NCBI RefSeq assembly: GCF_003858645.1 | Contig: NZ_RQJP01000003.1 | Coordinates: forward strand, 868,001 to 932,000 | Source: Larkinella knui | GTDB lineage: Bacteria; Bacteroidota; Bacteroidia; Cytophagales; Spirosomataceae | DNA length: 64,000 nucleotides | Direction: 5' to 3' | Shown here: positions 28,001 through 36,717 of the stretch, piece by piece | Position numbering within the stretch: the first letter of the stretch is position 1 | Layout: each line of letters opens with the position of its first letter | Notes under the pieces: model-generated | What the model was told of the DNA's origin: nothing | Seen by the model: only the letters and a program-made list of their open reading frames with translations | Database searches by the model: none | Position numbers and translations under genes: made by a program

Positions 28001-29008
28001 ATGGAGCATAAACAGATTTCTCCACCAGGCACGATGACGTACTTACCGCTTTTTTGGGAAACCGGCAGCTCATCGGTGGGCGCAAAGCCTTTTTTGGGGC
28101 AATCTACCGGAATTGGCTTTGGCTGGAATCATCCGCTCTGGTTTTCTCTTCTGACGGCTTTGTTTGCAGGCTTACTGGTCTGGTTTGTCATTAAAAAGAA
28201 ATACCGCCATCAGCAGCGGCAAAAACCGGCTGTTAATCCGGAAGCCGAAGCGCGCATTTTACAGCAGCAGAAATTAATTCTGGAGTTGCAGCTTCACAAT
28301 GATCAATTAAAAATCTCCAAAGAAAATCTACATCTGTCTATTTCTGAAAAGGACCGTTTTATATCCATTTTAATACACGATTTACGCTCACCACTACGCT
28401 ATTTATACAAGAATACGGCGTATTTATTTCGAAACTGGAAACGCGATTCACACGCCGAACTGGACGATCTGATTACTGAAATAAATAATTCAACCCAACA
28501 GATCCACTTTTTAACGGAAGAAATGACGTATTGGATTGCAGCCCAGGACCATACCTACAGGATCCGGCTAAAAGAGTATTCATTGCTGGCTATTGCCAAT
28601 GAATTGGAAGATTTATACATAGAAAATATTCTTCAGCAGGGCAATACATTGCAACTCGATATACCAGTCCTGATGAAAATCAATACGGATAAGGTAGTGT
28701 TGAAAACCATCCTGCGGAATTTGCTCGATACTGCCAATAAGAATACAGACGACGGTATTATTATCATTCAGGCCCGCCAGGCTTATCAGAAAGTTATCAT
28801 TACGGTGTTAAATAACGGTGTTGGCGTTTCGCCCACTTTATTGCAGGATATAAACCACTATTTCAGCACATCAGAAGCCATGCCGGGGCTCAATACGCAG
28901 TTTGGTCATGAAATAATCCGGGATTTCGCCCGCTTACTGAAGGCGACCGTTCTGTATGAAACCCCCGAAAATGGAGGATTAAGCGTTTCACTAACCCTTC
29001 CCCATTGA
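28001..29008 (+). CDS. Histidine-kinase-like protein with degenerate ATP-binding motifs
   Basis: A 335-residue protein with one predicted membrane span (about residues 41-61), a coiled coil (about 70-115), an H-box I-L-I-H126-D-L-R-S-P and a HATPase-like domain. The catalytic boxes are altered: the N-box reads N-L-L-D-T-A-N-K, with threonine where the metal-binding asparagine is expected; the G1 box reads N-N-G-V-G instead of D-x-G-x-G; and the G2 box G-x-G-L-G-L is missing (G-L-N-T-Q-F-G-H). No sensor domain is present. It may be a pseudokinase or phosphorylation partner. ATG 28001 is preferred over TTG 27956; ATG 28034 is also possible. An intact kinase follows at 29261. Confidence 0.7.
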   Translation: MEHKQISPPGTMTYLPLFWETGSSSVGAKPFLGQSTGIGFGWNHPLWFSLLTALFAGLLVWFVIKKKYRHQQRQKPAVNPEAEARILQQQKLILELQLHNDQLKISKENLHLSISEKDRFISILIHDLRSPLRYLYKNTAYLFRNWKRDSHAELDDLITEINNSTQQIHFLTEEMTYWIAAQDHTYRIRLKEYSLLAIANELEDLYIENILQQGNTLQLDIPVLMKINTDKVVLKTILRNLLDTANKNTDDGIIIIQARQAYQKVIITVLNNGVGVSPTLLQDINHYFSTSEAMPGLNTQFGHEIIRDFARLLKATVLYETPENGGLSVSLTLPH

Positions 29009-29260
29009 TCATCCCCGCCAGGGAGCCTCCTTCGTCATTCTAGCCGAAGCTGCCGGGCAAAGATCGTGGTCATCCGGCTTTTTATAGTATGTTTGGCTTC
29101 CTGATCCCTTTCTGAATAATGGCCGTCACCTTTCCCGGCCCGATGAGTCACGTAAAAACGCCTGATTTTCAAACTCATAGGATATTGTGATAAAATTCAG
29201 ATGAAAGACCGGATCCATCTTCGGGAATGGGTCGATCAATACCGCACTTTTCAACAACAG

Positions 29261-31327
29261 ATGAAACGCACTTCAATTTTCACCTGCCGACAACGCAGAT
29301 ATAGCCTGATTTGGCTTATTTCCTTCGGGTTCTACAGTTGTGAGTTGCGTACAACCAGCGATACGGACCATCATGCACGGGTAGATAGTCTAATTAACCG
29401 GGCGACTTTTTTGAAATTTTCGGAGGGAGTCGAGCGTTCGCAAGCCTTTCTTGATTCAGCCTATGCCCGGTTTCCCGAAGCGGGCGTCATGGATACCTAC
29501 CGCAAGTATGACTTTCTGAGAGGAAATTATGCTGACCCTAATTTTAAAATGGATTATGGTAAGGCAGTGGCTTATGTCGACAGTCTTTTTTTGCTTCTCG
29601 AAGCCAATAATGGTAAAATAAACTATCCCAAAGAATACGCTCGTGCCCGTCTTCTGCGTGGCGATAACTTACATTACCTAAAACAATATGACGAAGCCTA
29701 CAGTCAGTACTTTCAGGGGAAAGTGCTCATCGAATCGACACTCGACACGTGCCAAAGCAGCCAATACACCAGCCGGATTGCCGGAATGAATTATCAGGAA
29801 AAAAATTACAGGAAAGCCGCCACGTATTATAAACAGGCTTACCGCGAAGTGATGACGTGTACCGGCCCCAACGATTTTGATAATTTGTTTGTAAGCCCTC
29901 AGGGCTACTTAAGTAATATTGGATTGAGCTATTCGAACCTGGAAATGCCGGATAGTGCGCTGTATTACTACGAAAAAGCGTTGCATTTTATTCGGCAGAA
30001 TGAACATAAATTCCCGAATCAACAAGATTTTATGGCCATGGCCAGAGCCGTAATTTATGGAAATCAGGCGGTTATTTACCTGAAACGAAAGGACTTTCCG
30101 CACGCGGAATTTTTGCTCAAGGAAAGCATTCGCATCAATCGTCAAAAGGGGTACTACAACCGGGATGCCCAGTTTTCTCAGGCCAAGCTTTGCGAAGTTT
30201 ATCTGGTTAGTAATCGACTGGAAATGGCCCGACTGGAACTCCTTTCCCTGAAAGCTTCGCTGGATACCTTACCTCACCCGGAAGCGTCTTTGCGATGGAA
30301 CAACCTGCAATGGCAATATTTTGAGAAAGTACACCAGATTAGCCAGGCATACCACTATCTCAAAAATTATCTGGTGCTGAGAGATTCTTCCGATCACCAT
30401 AAGGCAATTTTTGAGGACATGGATCAGGCCCTGCGGAATCTGGGAAGTCAGCATGAAATTGAGTTATTGAGTAAAAAAGATGAAGTGAATCGTCTTTATC
30501 TGATCGGGACCATTGCGGTTCTGCTGCTGTCACTCATTATCGTTTTTTTGATCTGGCAGAGTTGGAAACGTACCCGCAAAAATCTCCTGAAATCAGCGGA
30601 GTTAAATCAGCGGATCATCGGACGGAACACGCAACTGCAAACGACACTAACGGAGCTGGAACGAAGTCAGCAGGAAAATAACCGTCTTTTGCAGATCGTT
30701 GCCCATGATCTACGCACGCCGATTGGTGCGATCAGTATGGCGGTTGACCTGTTGATCGAAGGGCAGTTTAAGGCCCACAAGCCCCGGGATTTTCTTGAAA
30801 TCATCAAATCCTCTTCCGCCAACTCCCTCATCCTCATCGACAACCTCATGCACGCCAACACCTCGGTGACTAAAAAAGAAATGGTAGAGTTACAGGGGTT
30901 TCTGTCGTCCTGCGTGGATATGTTGAGATTAAGAGCCCAGGAAAAGAAGCAGGAGATTGACCTCAGAACAGAAGTCGTTTCAGTTTTTTTGGACCGCCAG
31001 AAAATGTGGCGGGTTATCAGCAACCTTATTACGAATGCCATCAAGTTCAGCCCACCCGACTCTACGATTTCGGTTCGGATGAAAAAAAATGTTCATACCG
31101 TTTCAATAACCATCAAGGATCAGGGTATTGGTATCCCGGTCCAACTGAAAGACAAAGTTTTCGATTTGTATACGGATGCGAAACGGGCAGGAACGGCAGG
31201 CGAAAAACCGTTCGGCATGGGCCTTTCCATTTCGCGACAAATTGTAGAAGCCCACCAGGGCAAGCTTTGGTTTGAAAGTGATGTAAGTCAGGGAACAACT
31301 TTTTATATTGAACTCCCGGTGCAGTAA
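29261..31327 (+). CDS. TPR-containing sensor histidine kinase
   Basis: A 688-residue membrane histidine kinase. The N-terminus resembles a lipoprotein signal (hydrophobic stretch ending F-Y-S-C near residue 27), followed by several tetratricopeptide-like repeats (about residues 60-390), one membrane span (about 412-433), a coiled coil, the HisKA H-box V-A-H482-D-L-R-T-P and a complete HATPase domain with N-L-I-T-N-A-I-K, D-Q-G-I-G-I and F-G-M-G-L-S-I. An ATG at 29201 would add 20 residues before the signal; 29261 is preferred because it places the signal at the N-terminus. No response regulator is adjacent, so its partner is elsewhere or it works with the kinase-like protein before it. Confidence 0.85.
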   Translation: MKRTSIFTCRQRRYSLIWLISFGFYSCELRTTSDTDHHARVDSLINRATFLKFSEGVERSQAFLDSAYARFPEAGVMDTYRKYDFLRGNYADPNFKMDYGKAVAYVDSLFLLLEANNGKINYPKEYARARLLRGDNLHYLKQYDEAYSQYFQGKVLIESTLDTCQSSQYTSRIAGMNYQEKNYRKAATYYKQAYREVMTCTGPNDFDNLFVSPQGYLSNIGLSYSNLEMPDSALYYYEKALHFIRQNEHKFPNQQDFMAMARAVIYGNQAVIYLKRKDFPHAEFLLKESIRINRQKGYYNRDAQFSQAKLCEVYLVSNRLEMARLELLSLKASLDTLPHPEASLRWNNLQWQYFEKVHQISQAYHYLKNYLVLRDSSDHHKAIFEDMDQALRNLGSQHEIELLSKKDEVNRLYLIGTIAVLLLSLIIVFLIWQSWKRTRKNLLKSAELNQRIIGRNTQLQTTLTELERSQQENNRLLQIVAHDLRTPIGAISMAVDLLIEGQFKAHKPRDFLEIIKSSSANSLILIDNLMHANTSVTKKEMVELQGFLSSCVDMLRLRAQEKKQEIDLRTEVVSVFLDRQKMWRVISNLITNAIKFSPPDSTISVRMKKNVHTVSITIKDQGIGIPVQLKDKVFDLYTDAKRAGTAGEKPFGMGLSISRQIVEAHQGKLWFESDVSQGTTFYIELPVQ

Positions 31328-31433
31328 GCATCCTGGCCGATTTCTCTTTTTCCCAATTCTGCCAGTATACTAAAAAAGCCCACAAAGAGTCTTCATAGGC
31401 TTTCTAATTATTGCGAGATGTAAAGGGTTTAGT

Positions 31434-32324
31434 CTAGCGCGAAAGAGTCATCGAACGGGTAAATTTCCGTCCGTCGCTCAGTCGAATGCTGTAGAAATAG
31501 GTTCCCGTCGGCAAGTCCTTGTTATGGTCCCGGCCTTCCCAGTCATTTTGATAATCTTTTGATTCGTAAATAACCGTGCCATTGCGATCGAATATGGTTA
31601 CCTCTGCGACCAGTTTGCCTAAATTCACGATGGTAAATTTATCGTTGGTACCGTCACCATTCGGCGAGAACCCTTCCGGAATTCTGACTTCACCAGTCGC
31701 TTCCGGGTTTGAACCGGAGCAGACGCTGGCAATCGATTTGATCGTCAGGTTTTCAAATACACCACTGGCTTTGGTGATGTAAGTATCATAGTCAAATTCA
31801 GCCGTGTTTTTCTTCAGCACTACCTCACTCAGCCCGGTAACGGGAAACGCCTTGTCATCATTCCAGACCAGAACCGTTCCGGCTTTTTCATCCGGATTCA
31901 GCAAATCGAACTGCAGCGTTGCAATCGGAAGCCAGGTGTTGGTTACCGCCGTAGCGTTGTGCTCCGAACCACTATAAATAATATTCAATGAAACGATGCC
32001 GCTGGCATTGCGCTCGGCGGAGCCATTCAATGACAAAGGATTGTAATTCAGGCTGGCGTTTTCGCCCTGGCTGGTAAAATTCTGCTGATCGACAATGACG
32101 GGAGCTTTAATCAGATGAGCGTCGTATAAAAAGCGAAAATTCGCGTTGCCCATCAAAAATGAACTGCCTTCATCGTGTGCCTTTACTTCTACTGCTACCA
32201 GCAGTTTTTGATGAGCACAATCGGCTTTTTTAAGCAGCAACCTCACATCGAACTTACCATTTTGGGCTTTAGCCAGAAGCGACGAACAGACTGCAAAGAG
32301 AAAGAAAACCCGTTTCATATGCAT
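31434..32324 (-). CDS. Secreted protein with CHU_C/gliding-motility C-terminal sorting domain
   Basis: A 296-residue secreted protein. It has a signal peptide (M-K-R-V-F-F-L-F to A-K-A-Q), a beta-rich N-terminal domain of about 185 residues starting N-G-K-F-D-V-R, and a C-terminal domain with I-P-E-G-F-S-P-N-G-D-G-T-N-D, the hallmark of gliding-motility-associated (CHU_C, type B) sorting domains recognised by type IX secretion. The last 15 residues keep the R-x-F-T-R-S-M-T end. The N-terminal domain is clearly homologous to that of the frameshifted gene just upstream on the same strand (same F-L-M-G-[ND]-A-N-[FY]-R-F motif). ATG 32318 is an alternative start. Function of the N-terminal domain unknown. 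Confidence 0.82.
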   Translation of the reverse strand: MHMKRVFFLFAVCSSLLAKAQNGKFDVRLLLKKADCAHQKLLVAVEVKAHDEGSSFLMGNANFRFLYDAHLIKAPVIVDQQNFTSQGENASLNYNPLSLNGSAERNASGIVSLNIIYSGSEHNATAVTNTWLPIATLQFDLLNPDEKAGTVLVWNDDKAFPVTGLSEVVLKKNTAEFDYDTYITKASGVFENLTIKSIASVCSGSNPEATGEVRIPEGFSPNGDGTNDKFTIVNLGKLVAEVTIFDRNGTVIYESKDYQNDWEGRDHNKDLPTGTYFYSIRLSDGRKFTRSMTLSR

Positions 32325-32368
32325 TGATTTTACGTAGAATAGAATTCAAACTTCAGATTCGGATCACG

Positions 32369-32400
32369 AAAGGTCCAGCGGTTTCTGCCGCTGGACCTTT
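32369..32400 (-). terminator. Terminator-like hairpin after the frameshifted secreted protein
   Basis: A perfect 13-base stem (32369-32381 with 32388-32400) and six-base loop, A-rich on one side and T-rich on the other, so it can work in both directions. It begins eight bases past the frame-restored stop at 32408 and ahead of the paralogue start at 32324. Confidence 0.65.
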
Positions 32401-32407
32401 TAGCGCA

Positions 32408-33045
32408 TCAGTGAGGAACTTTAGAATAGCGTCCGTTATTTTTCTTCCACAACACGCTGTCGACAAAGTTGACGTCGGCATCCATATTGAAGTCACCATA
32501 ACGATACTGATCAAAAATACCGCTCTCGTCTTTCCACAACTTGGGAAATCGGCCGGAGCGTTGGTATGCCAGACAATGGCAAAGCAGTTGTTTTGAATCA
32601 ACTGCGTATTGACGATATCGAACTGGATGGTCGAAACGGTAATCCAGTCGGTGCCGACGGATGCCGCCCCCGTACCCGAACCGCCGTAGATGGTATTGAG
32701 CGAAACGGTTCCTTTGGTGGCTCCGAAGGTGCTGCCGTTCAGATTCTGGACCCCATACCGGACGTCACTGGCCGGGGCCTGACTGGAAAAGTTTTCCTGC
32801 GTCAGAATAACGGGGTTGTTGATGATTCGGGGATCATAATCGAACCGGTAATTGGCATCGCCCATCAGGAAAATCCCCGGAGCATTGCTGGCCTTAACCT
32901 GCACATTGATAACGGCTTTGCCGGTAGTACAGTCGATGGTTTTGACCAAAAATCGGACGTCGAATTTTCCATTCTGGGCGAAAGATGCGCTCACAAAAAA
33001 CAGAAAAAGACCCGCAAGGAGGTAGATTTTTTTTTTCATATTCAT
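32408..33045 (-). pseudogene. Frameshifted secreted protein with dockerin-like C-terminus
   Basis: Paralogue of the preceding entry: signal peptide (M-K-K-K-I-Y-L-L to S-F-A-Q), then the same beta-rich domain (Q-N-G-K-F-D-V-R, F-L-M-G-D-A-N-Y-R-F). The uninterrupted frame runs on to 32353 but becomes unlike its relatives after A-D-F-P near 32545. Shifting by one base in the 32541-32547 area restores L-W-K-D, then G-D-F-N-M-D-A-D-V-N-F-V-D-S-V-L-W-K, a dockerin/EF-hand-like calcium loop, and a stop at 32408 just before the hairpin. One base appears to be missing. This can be a real frameshift or an assembly error. ATG 33039 is an alternative start, followed by a run of ten A. Confidence 0.72.
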
Positions 33046-33461
33046 CAACAACTAACTTCTACAAGTGCTATGACCCAAGTAATCTGTTATTATTTACATC
33101 ATCAAAAACCGGCTCCAATAGCCTTTCTGGCCATTTTGCGGATTACATTTGTTAATGTAGACTTCCTATTCAATAAAAAGTCACACTAATTAATTTTGTG
33201 TGTACAAAATAGTATTCAAGTATACTTTGCCGGTGATTCGTTATCCGCACGTCAGCATTTGGCGTTCAACAGCGAACCCGGAATGACGGATCCGGCACCG
33301 CGCACCCTGAACACGGCCGACCGTCACAGGCGGGCAGAACCGCATATCAATTCAAGGCAACCGTTTCCGGCGAAATCCCTTCCGTTTATCAATCGGACCA
33401 CCTTACCTCGTATTTAGGAGTCAGTTTTAAAGGACTATCTATCCATAAATAAGAAAAGAGC
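33046..33461. other. Divergent intergenic region, no gene supported
   Basis: About 410 bases between the minus-strand secreted protein and a + strand micro-ORF. I see no convincing gene. A TAATTTTG match to the -7 consensus lies at 33191-33198 on the + strand, without a well-placed -33 box, and could serve the micro-ORF and LytS gene. A 73-codon open frame at 33196-33417 has no protein-like features. Confidence 0.4.
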
Positions 33462-33605
33462 ATGGGACGTGGCGGGAATTTCACCAAAAAAGACAGCCTG
33501 AAATCGGTCAAAGAAGCCTTACAGCAATTTCTGGAACGGGGATTCGACTGGATCGCCTGGTTTATCATCACCTTGATTATCCTGTTCAGCCTGGTTTTTT
33601 TTTAG
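33462..33605 (+). CDS. Hypothetical micro membrane protein (47 aa)
   Basis: A 47-residue reading frame starting M-G-R-G-G-N-F-T-K-K-D. Residues 1-29 are charged and look helical (S-V-K-E-A-L-Q-Q-F-L-E-R-G), and residues 30-47 form one hydrophobic segment rich in I, L, F and W, ending at the stop. This is the layout of a single-span small membrane protein. It lies 91 bases before the LytS-type sensor on the same strand and follows an A/G-rich stretch. I do not recognise a family; it is supported only by its internal logic. Confidence 0.5.
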   Translation: MGRGGNFTKKDSLKSVKEALQQFLERGFDWIAWFIITLIILFSLVFF

Positions 33606-33661
33606 CGCCACAGCCGTATGCCGTCAGCGCCGGAGATAAAATCAATTCTTACTACATTATA

Positions 33662-33673
33662 CGTAATATTACG
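33662..33673. promoter_or_regulatory. 12-base perfect palindrome before the LytS gene
   Basis: CGTAATATTACG is a perfect palindrome 23 bases before the sensor ATG, in an AT-rich stretch. It could be an operator, but one site of this length can also occur by chance. Confidence 0.3.
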
Positions 33674-33696
33674 GTTTATCAATTTCGGATCGGTTT

Positions 33697-36600
33697 ATGA
33701 GGCATTTCCTGGTTCTGCTGCTGGTTTTAAGTGCCTGTTGGCGGTCCAATGCCCAAATGCCCGCGCTAACGCTCGAACACCTGACGACGAAAGAAGGCCT
33801 GCCTTCCAATGAAGTCTGGTGCCTGATGAAAGACAAACAGGGATTTCTATGGATCGGTACGGGCCGAAATATCTGCCGCTACGATGGCTATACCTTTCAA
33901 ACCCTGGACGGCTATACGGTGGGTTACTGCTCCGGTATCGCCACGGATTCGGCGGGCCTGGTCTACGCCACGATTGCCACGAGCGGTTTATGCCGGATCG
34001 ACCCCGCCACCCTGACCGCCGAAACCATTCTCCGAAACAATTTTGACGATACCGATCCGACCAACGATACGCACGACCGGGTGTTTGTCGACTCCTACAA
34101 TCAGGTCTGGATGAGTGACTATACGGCGGTGAAACGGTACAATCCGACGCTTAAAAAGCGGTATCGGTACGCCCTTTCGCCGGTGGCCAACGTGCATCAG
34201 GACGCCACTTTTTTCGAAGATCGTCAGCATCAGCTCTGGATAATTTCGGAAATCGGCCTTTACAGCTACGACCGCCAACGGGATCGGCTCACCTGTTTGT
34301 TAGGCCGGGAAGCGCATTTACCGGCTAACAAAAGGCCCATCCGGCTCGAAAAAGCGTTTGAGGACGCCAAAGGTGACATCTGGATGGGTGCCTATGACAC
34401 CGGCCTGATCCGGTTTTCGCCTTCTGATTCGTCCTTTTTGTTCGTAACGAAAGGACTGGAGAACCAAAACGTCATTTGTGGCCAGGAATCGGTCGATGAA
34501 AATGGCCGGAAAATGCTGTTTATCGGTACCGAAAAAGGCGCCAGTCTGTATTACCCGGACCAGGACAAGCTGTATCATCTGCCCGAATTTTATGACAAAG
34601 GCATCCACGTCAAAGACTTGTATGACGACAAGGACAACGGTATTCTCTGGATTGGCACCCGCGAAGGAATTTTTAAATACCGCTACCGCAATCCGGGTAT
34701 TCACACCTTTGCGATTCCCGCCAGCGCCGTCCGCCTGCCGGTTGAAGTAAGCAGTCCTTTGCAGACGCCACACGGCACGTTTTGGCTGGGGCTCTCGCAT
34801 TCGGGAGCGCTGACGTGGCAACCCGCCAGAAATCAATTTCACCTCTGGCCTTATCCCGTCAGTGCTTATACGTACCAACTCCGCTGGATTCAGAATCGGC
34901 CGGTTGCGTTCACCGATAAGGGGTTGTTCGCGGCCCACCCAGCCAGCGGCACGTTTCGGGCTTTGCCGGTTGCTTCCCGTTTGTTTAAATCTACGGAATT
35001 CCGGGATGGGCTGCTGGATCGGAAAGGGCGGTTCTGGATCGCCAACCTCACCGAAGGGCTGAAAGTCATTGACCCCACCACTACAGCAGAACTCAGGCTC
35101 TGGTCGGCGTCAGTGGGTCGGCAATTAAGTCAGAACAATTTTATCAAAGCACTGGTAGAAGGGGCCGACGGAAAAATCTGGGTGGCCACCTGTCCCAACG
35201 GTTTGTATTATTTCGATGAGGTCGGGGGGCGTTTTGTCAACATCCGGGATCTGCCCGTCAATAAAGAAAAATGGTTGAGCGGTATGTGCATCAACGCCGT
35301 ACAACGCGGTGCTCATGGCACGATCCTGGTGGCCAGTTGGGGCGGGGTCAATACAATTTCGGCGACCGGCCAGATTCTGACCTCGTTCGACTACCAGCAT
35401 GATCGCCTGAACGATACATACTGCTCGGCTGTGGCCGACGATGCCTGGGGCACCCTGTGGTTCAGCACCAATGAGGGACTGCACATTGCCAATCCCAAAA
35501 CCCGAAAAATAAAGTACCTGTCGACCATCGAGGGGCTGCACAGCAACTACCCGGCCGGTTTTTTGAAAACACCGGCCAACCAACTGGTGATGGGCCACAT
35601 CAATACCGTGAACATCCTGGACATGAACACGCTGAACCAGGCCAAAGTCGTTCCCCACATTGCCATCAGTTCCGTTGAGGTGAAGGGAAAGATGATTCAC
35701 CAGGACCTTACCCGCGAGATTGTGTTACAACCCGATGAGAACTCCATTGCGTTCAACGTTTCGACCCTGAATTTTGAACCCACCTCCCAAAACCAATACA
35801 GTTATCAACTGGAAGGATTTGAACCCAATTGGGTCGAAATAGGCAACCAGCACACGATTTCTTTCACCAATCTGCCGGCGAAATCGTATACCCTGCGTGT
35901 CAGGAGCAGCAACAGTTCCGGACTAAAGAGCAACCAACCGCTGGCCATTCGGGTAACGGTAAAGCCCTATTTCACCAACACCTGGTTTTTCAGAATCCTC
36001 GTTGGACTTACCATTGCCGGTCTGATTGTCGGGATGATGCGCTGGCGGGTAAATACCCTGGCCGAACGGAATAAACTGGATCTACAGATCACCGAATGGC
36101 GGCTGAAAGCCCTGCAATCGCAGATGAATCCGCATTTTTTGTTTAACTCCCTCAACTCCGTGCAAAACTATCTGCTTACCAACCGGGGCATTGAGGGCGC
36201 AAAATACCTGTCGAAATTCTCGAAGCTGGTGCGCCGGATCATGGAAAATTCCAATCATCAGTATCTTTCTTTTGAACAGATCATCGACACCTTGCGCATG
36301 TACGTTGAAATCGAATCGTTTCGCTTCAACCACGAATTCAGTTATTCGTTCGACATCGAAGACAACGAGGTTTTGCTGGACGCTCATTTGCCGCCGATGC
36401 TCCTGCAACCCTACGTCGAGAATGCAATCTGGCACGGTTTGATGCCCAAAGAAGGGGAAAAAAAGTTGAAAATTTCAGCCCGGATTTTAAACAGGCATAT
36501 TGTCTGTACCATCGAAGACAACGGGGTCGGGCGAACGTTTTCGCCCCGCACGGAAGGCCATATTTCGCGCGGACAGGAAATGACCCGTGGTATTTTTGAG

Positions 36601-36714
36601 TCCCTCCGCCGGCAAGACAGTGAGGCCAGCCTTGAACTGATCGATTTGTATGATGCCGACAACAACCCCACCGGAACGCGGGTGAGCATGACCATTCCCA
36701 TCGAAAACGTATAA
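33697..36714 (+). CDS. LytS-type sensor histidine kinase with Reg_prop and Y_Y_Y domains
   Basis: A 1005-residue sensor. It has a signal peptide (to about N-A-Q at residue 22), a large periplasmic beta-propeller part of Reg_prop repeats with recurring L-W-I-G-T or L-W-F-S-T motifs (about 30-640), a Y_Y_Y domain (about 690-755, with S-Y-Q-L-E-G-F-E-P-N-W), one membrane span (about 763-782), and a His_kinase domain with M-N-P-H813-F-L-F-N-S and a C-terminal ATPase with E-N-A-I-W-H-G and D-N-G-V-G-R. Such sensors bind extracellular ligands, often glycans. It ends three bases before the LytTR regulator, forming a classical pair. Confidence 0.92.
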   Translation: MRHFLVLLLVLSACWRSNAQMPALTLEHLTTKEGLPSNEVWCLMKDKQGFLWIGTGRNICRYDGYTFQTLDGYTVGYCSGIATDSAGLVYATIATSGLCRIDPATLTAETILRNNFDDTDPTNDTHDRVFVDSYNQVWMSDYTAVKRYNPTLKKRYRYALSPVANVHQDATFFEDRQHQLWIISEIGLYSYDRQRDRLTCLLGREAHLPANKRPIRLEKAFEDAKGDIWMGAYDTGLIRFSPSDSSFLFVTKGLENQNVICGQESVDENGRKMLFIGTEKGASLYYPDQDKLYHLPEFYDKGIHVKDLYDDKDNGILWIGTREGIFKYRYRNPGIHTFAIPASAVRLPVEVSSPLQTPHGTFWLGLSHSGALTWQPARNQFHLWPYPVSAYTYQLRWIQNRPVAFTDKGLFAAHPASGTFRALPVASRLFKSTEFRDGLLDRKGRFWIANLTEGLKVIDPTTTAELRLWSASVGRQLSQNNFIKALVEGADGKIWVATCPNGLYYFDEVGGRFVNIRDLPVNKEKWLSGMCINAVQRGAHGTILVASWGGVNTISATGQILTSFDYQHDRLNDTYCSAVADDAWGTLWFSTNEGLHIANPKTRKIKYLSTIEGLHSNYPAGFLKTPANQLVMGHINTVNILDMNTLNQAKVVPHIAISSVEVKGKMIHQDLTREIVLQPDENSIAFNVSTLNFEPTSQNQYSYQLEGFEPNWVEIGNQHTISFTNLPAKSYTLRVRSSNSSGLKSNQPLAIRVTVKPYFTNTWFFRILVGLTIAGLIVGMMRWRVNTLAERNKLDLQITEWRLKALQSQMNPHFLFNSLNSVQNYLLTNRGIEGAKYLSKFSKLVRRIMENSNHQYLSFEQIIDTLRMYVEIESFRFNHEFSYSFDIEDNEVLLDAHLPPMLLQPYVENAIWHGLMPKEGEKKLKISARILNRHIVCTIEDNGVGRTFSPRTEGHISRGQEMTRGIFESLRRQDSEASLELIDLYDADNNPTGTRVSMTIPIENV

Positions 36715-36717
36715 AGT

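Noticed and set aside
29009-29100. Weak five-base GC hairpin followed by T near the end of the kinase-like gene
   Set aside because: The stem is too short to call a terminator with confidence.
32353-32407. Extension of the secreted protein reading frame to 32353
   Set aside because: It runs through the hairpin and has no resemblance to the family; the shifted frame ends sensibly at 32408.
33196-33417. A 73-codon open frame before the micro-ORF
   Set aside because: No signal, domain or composition typical of a protein, and no plausible ribosome site.
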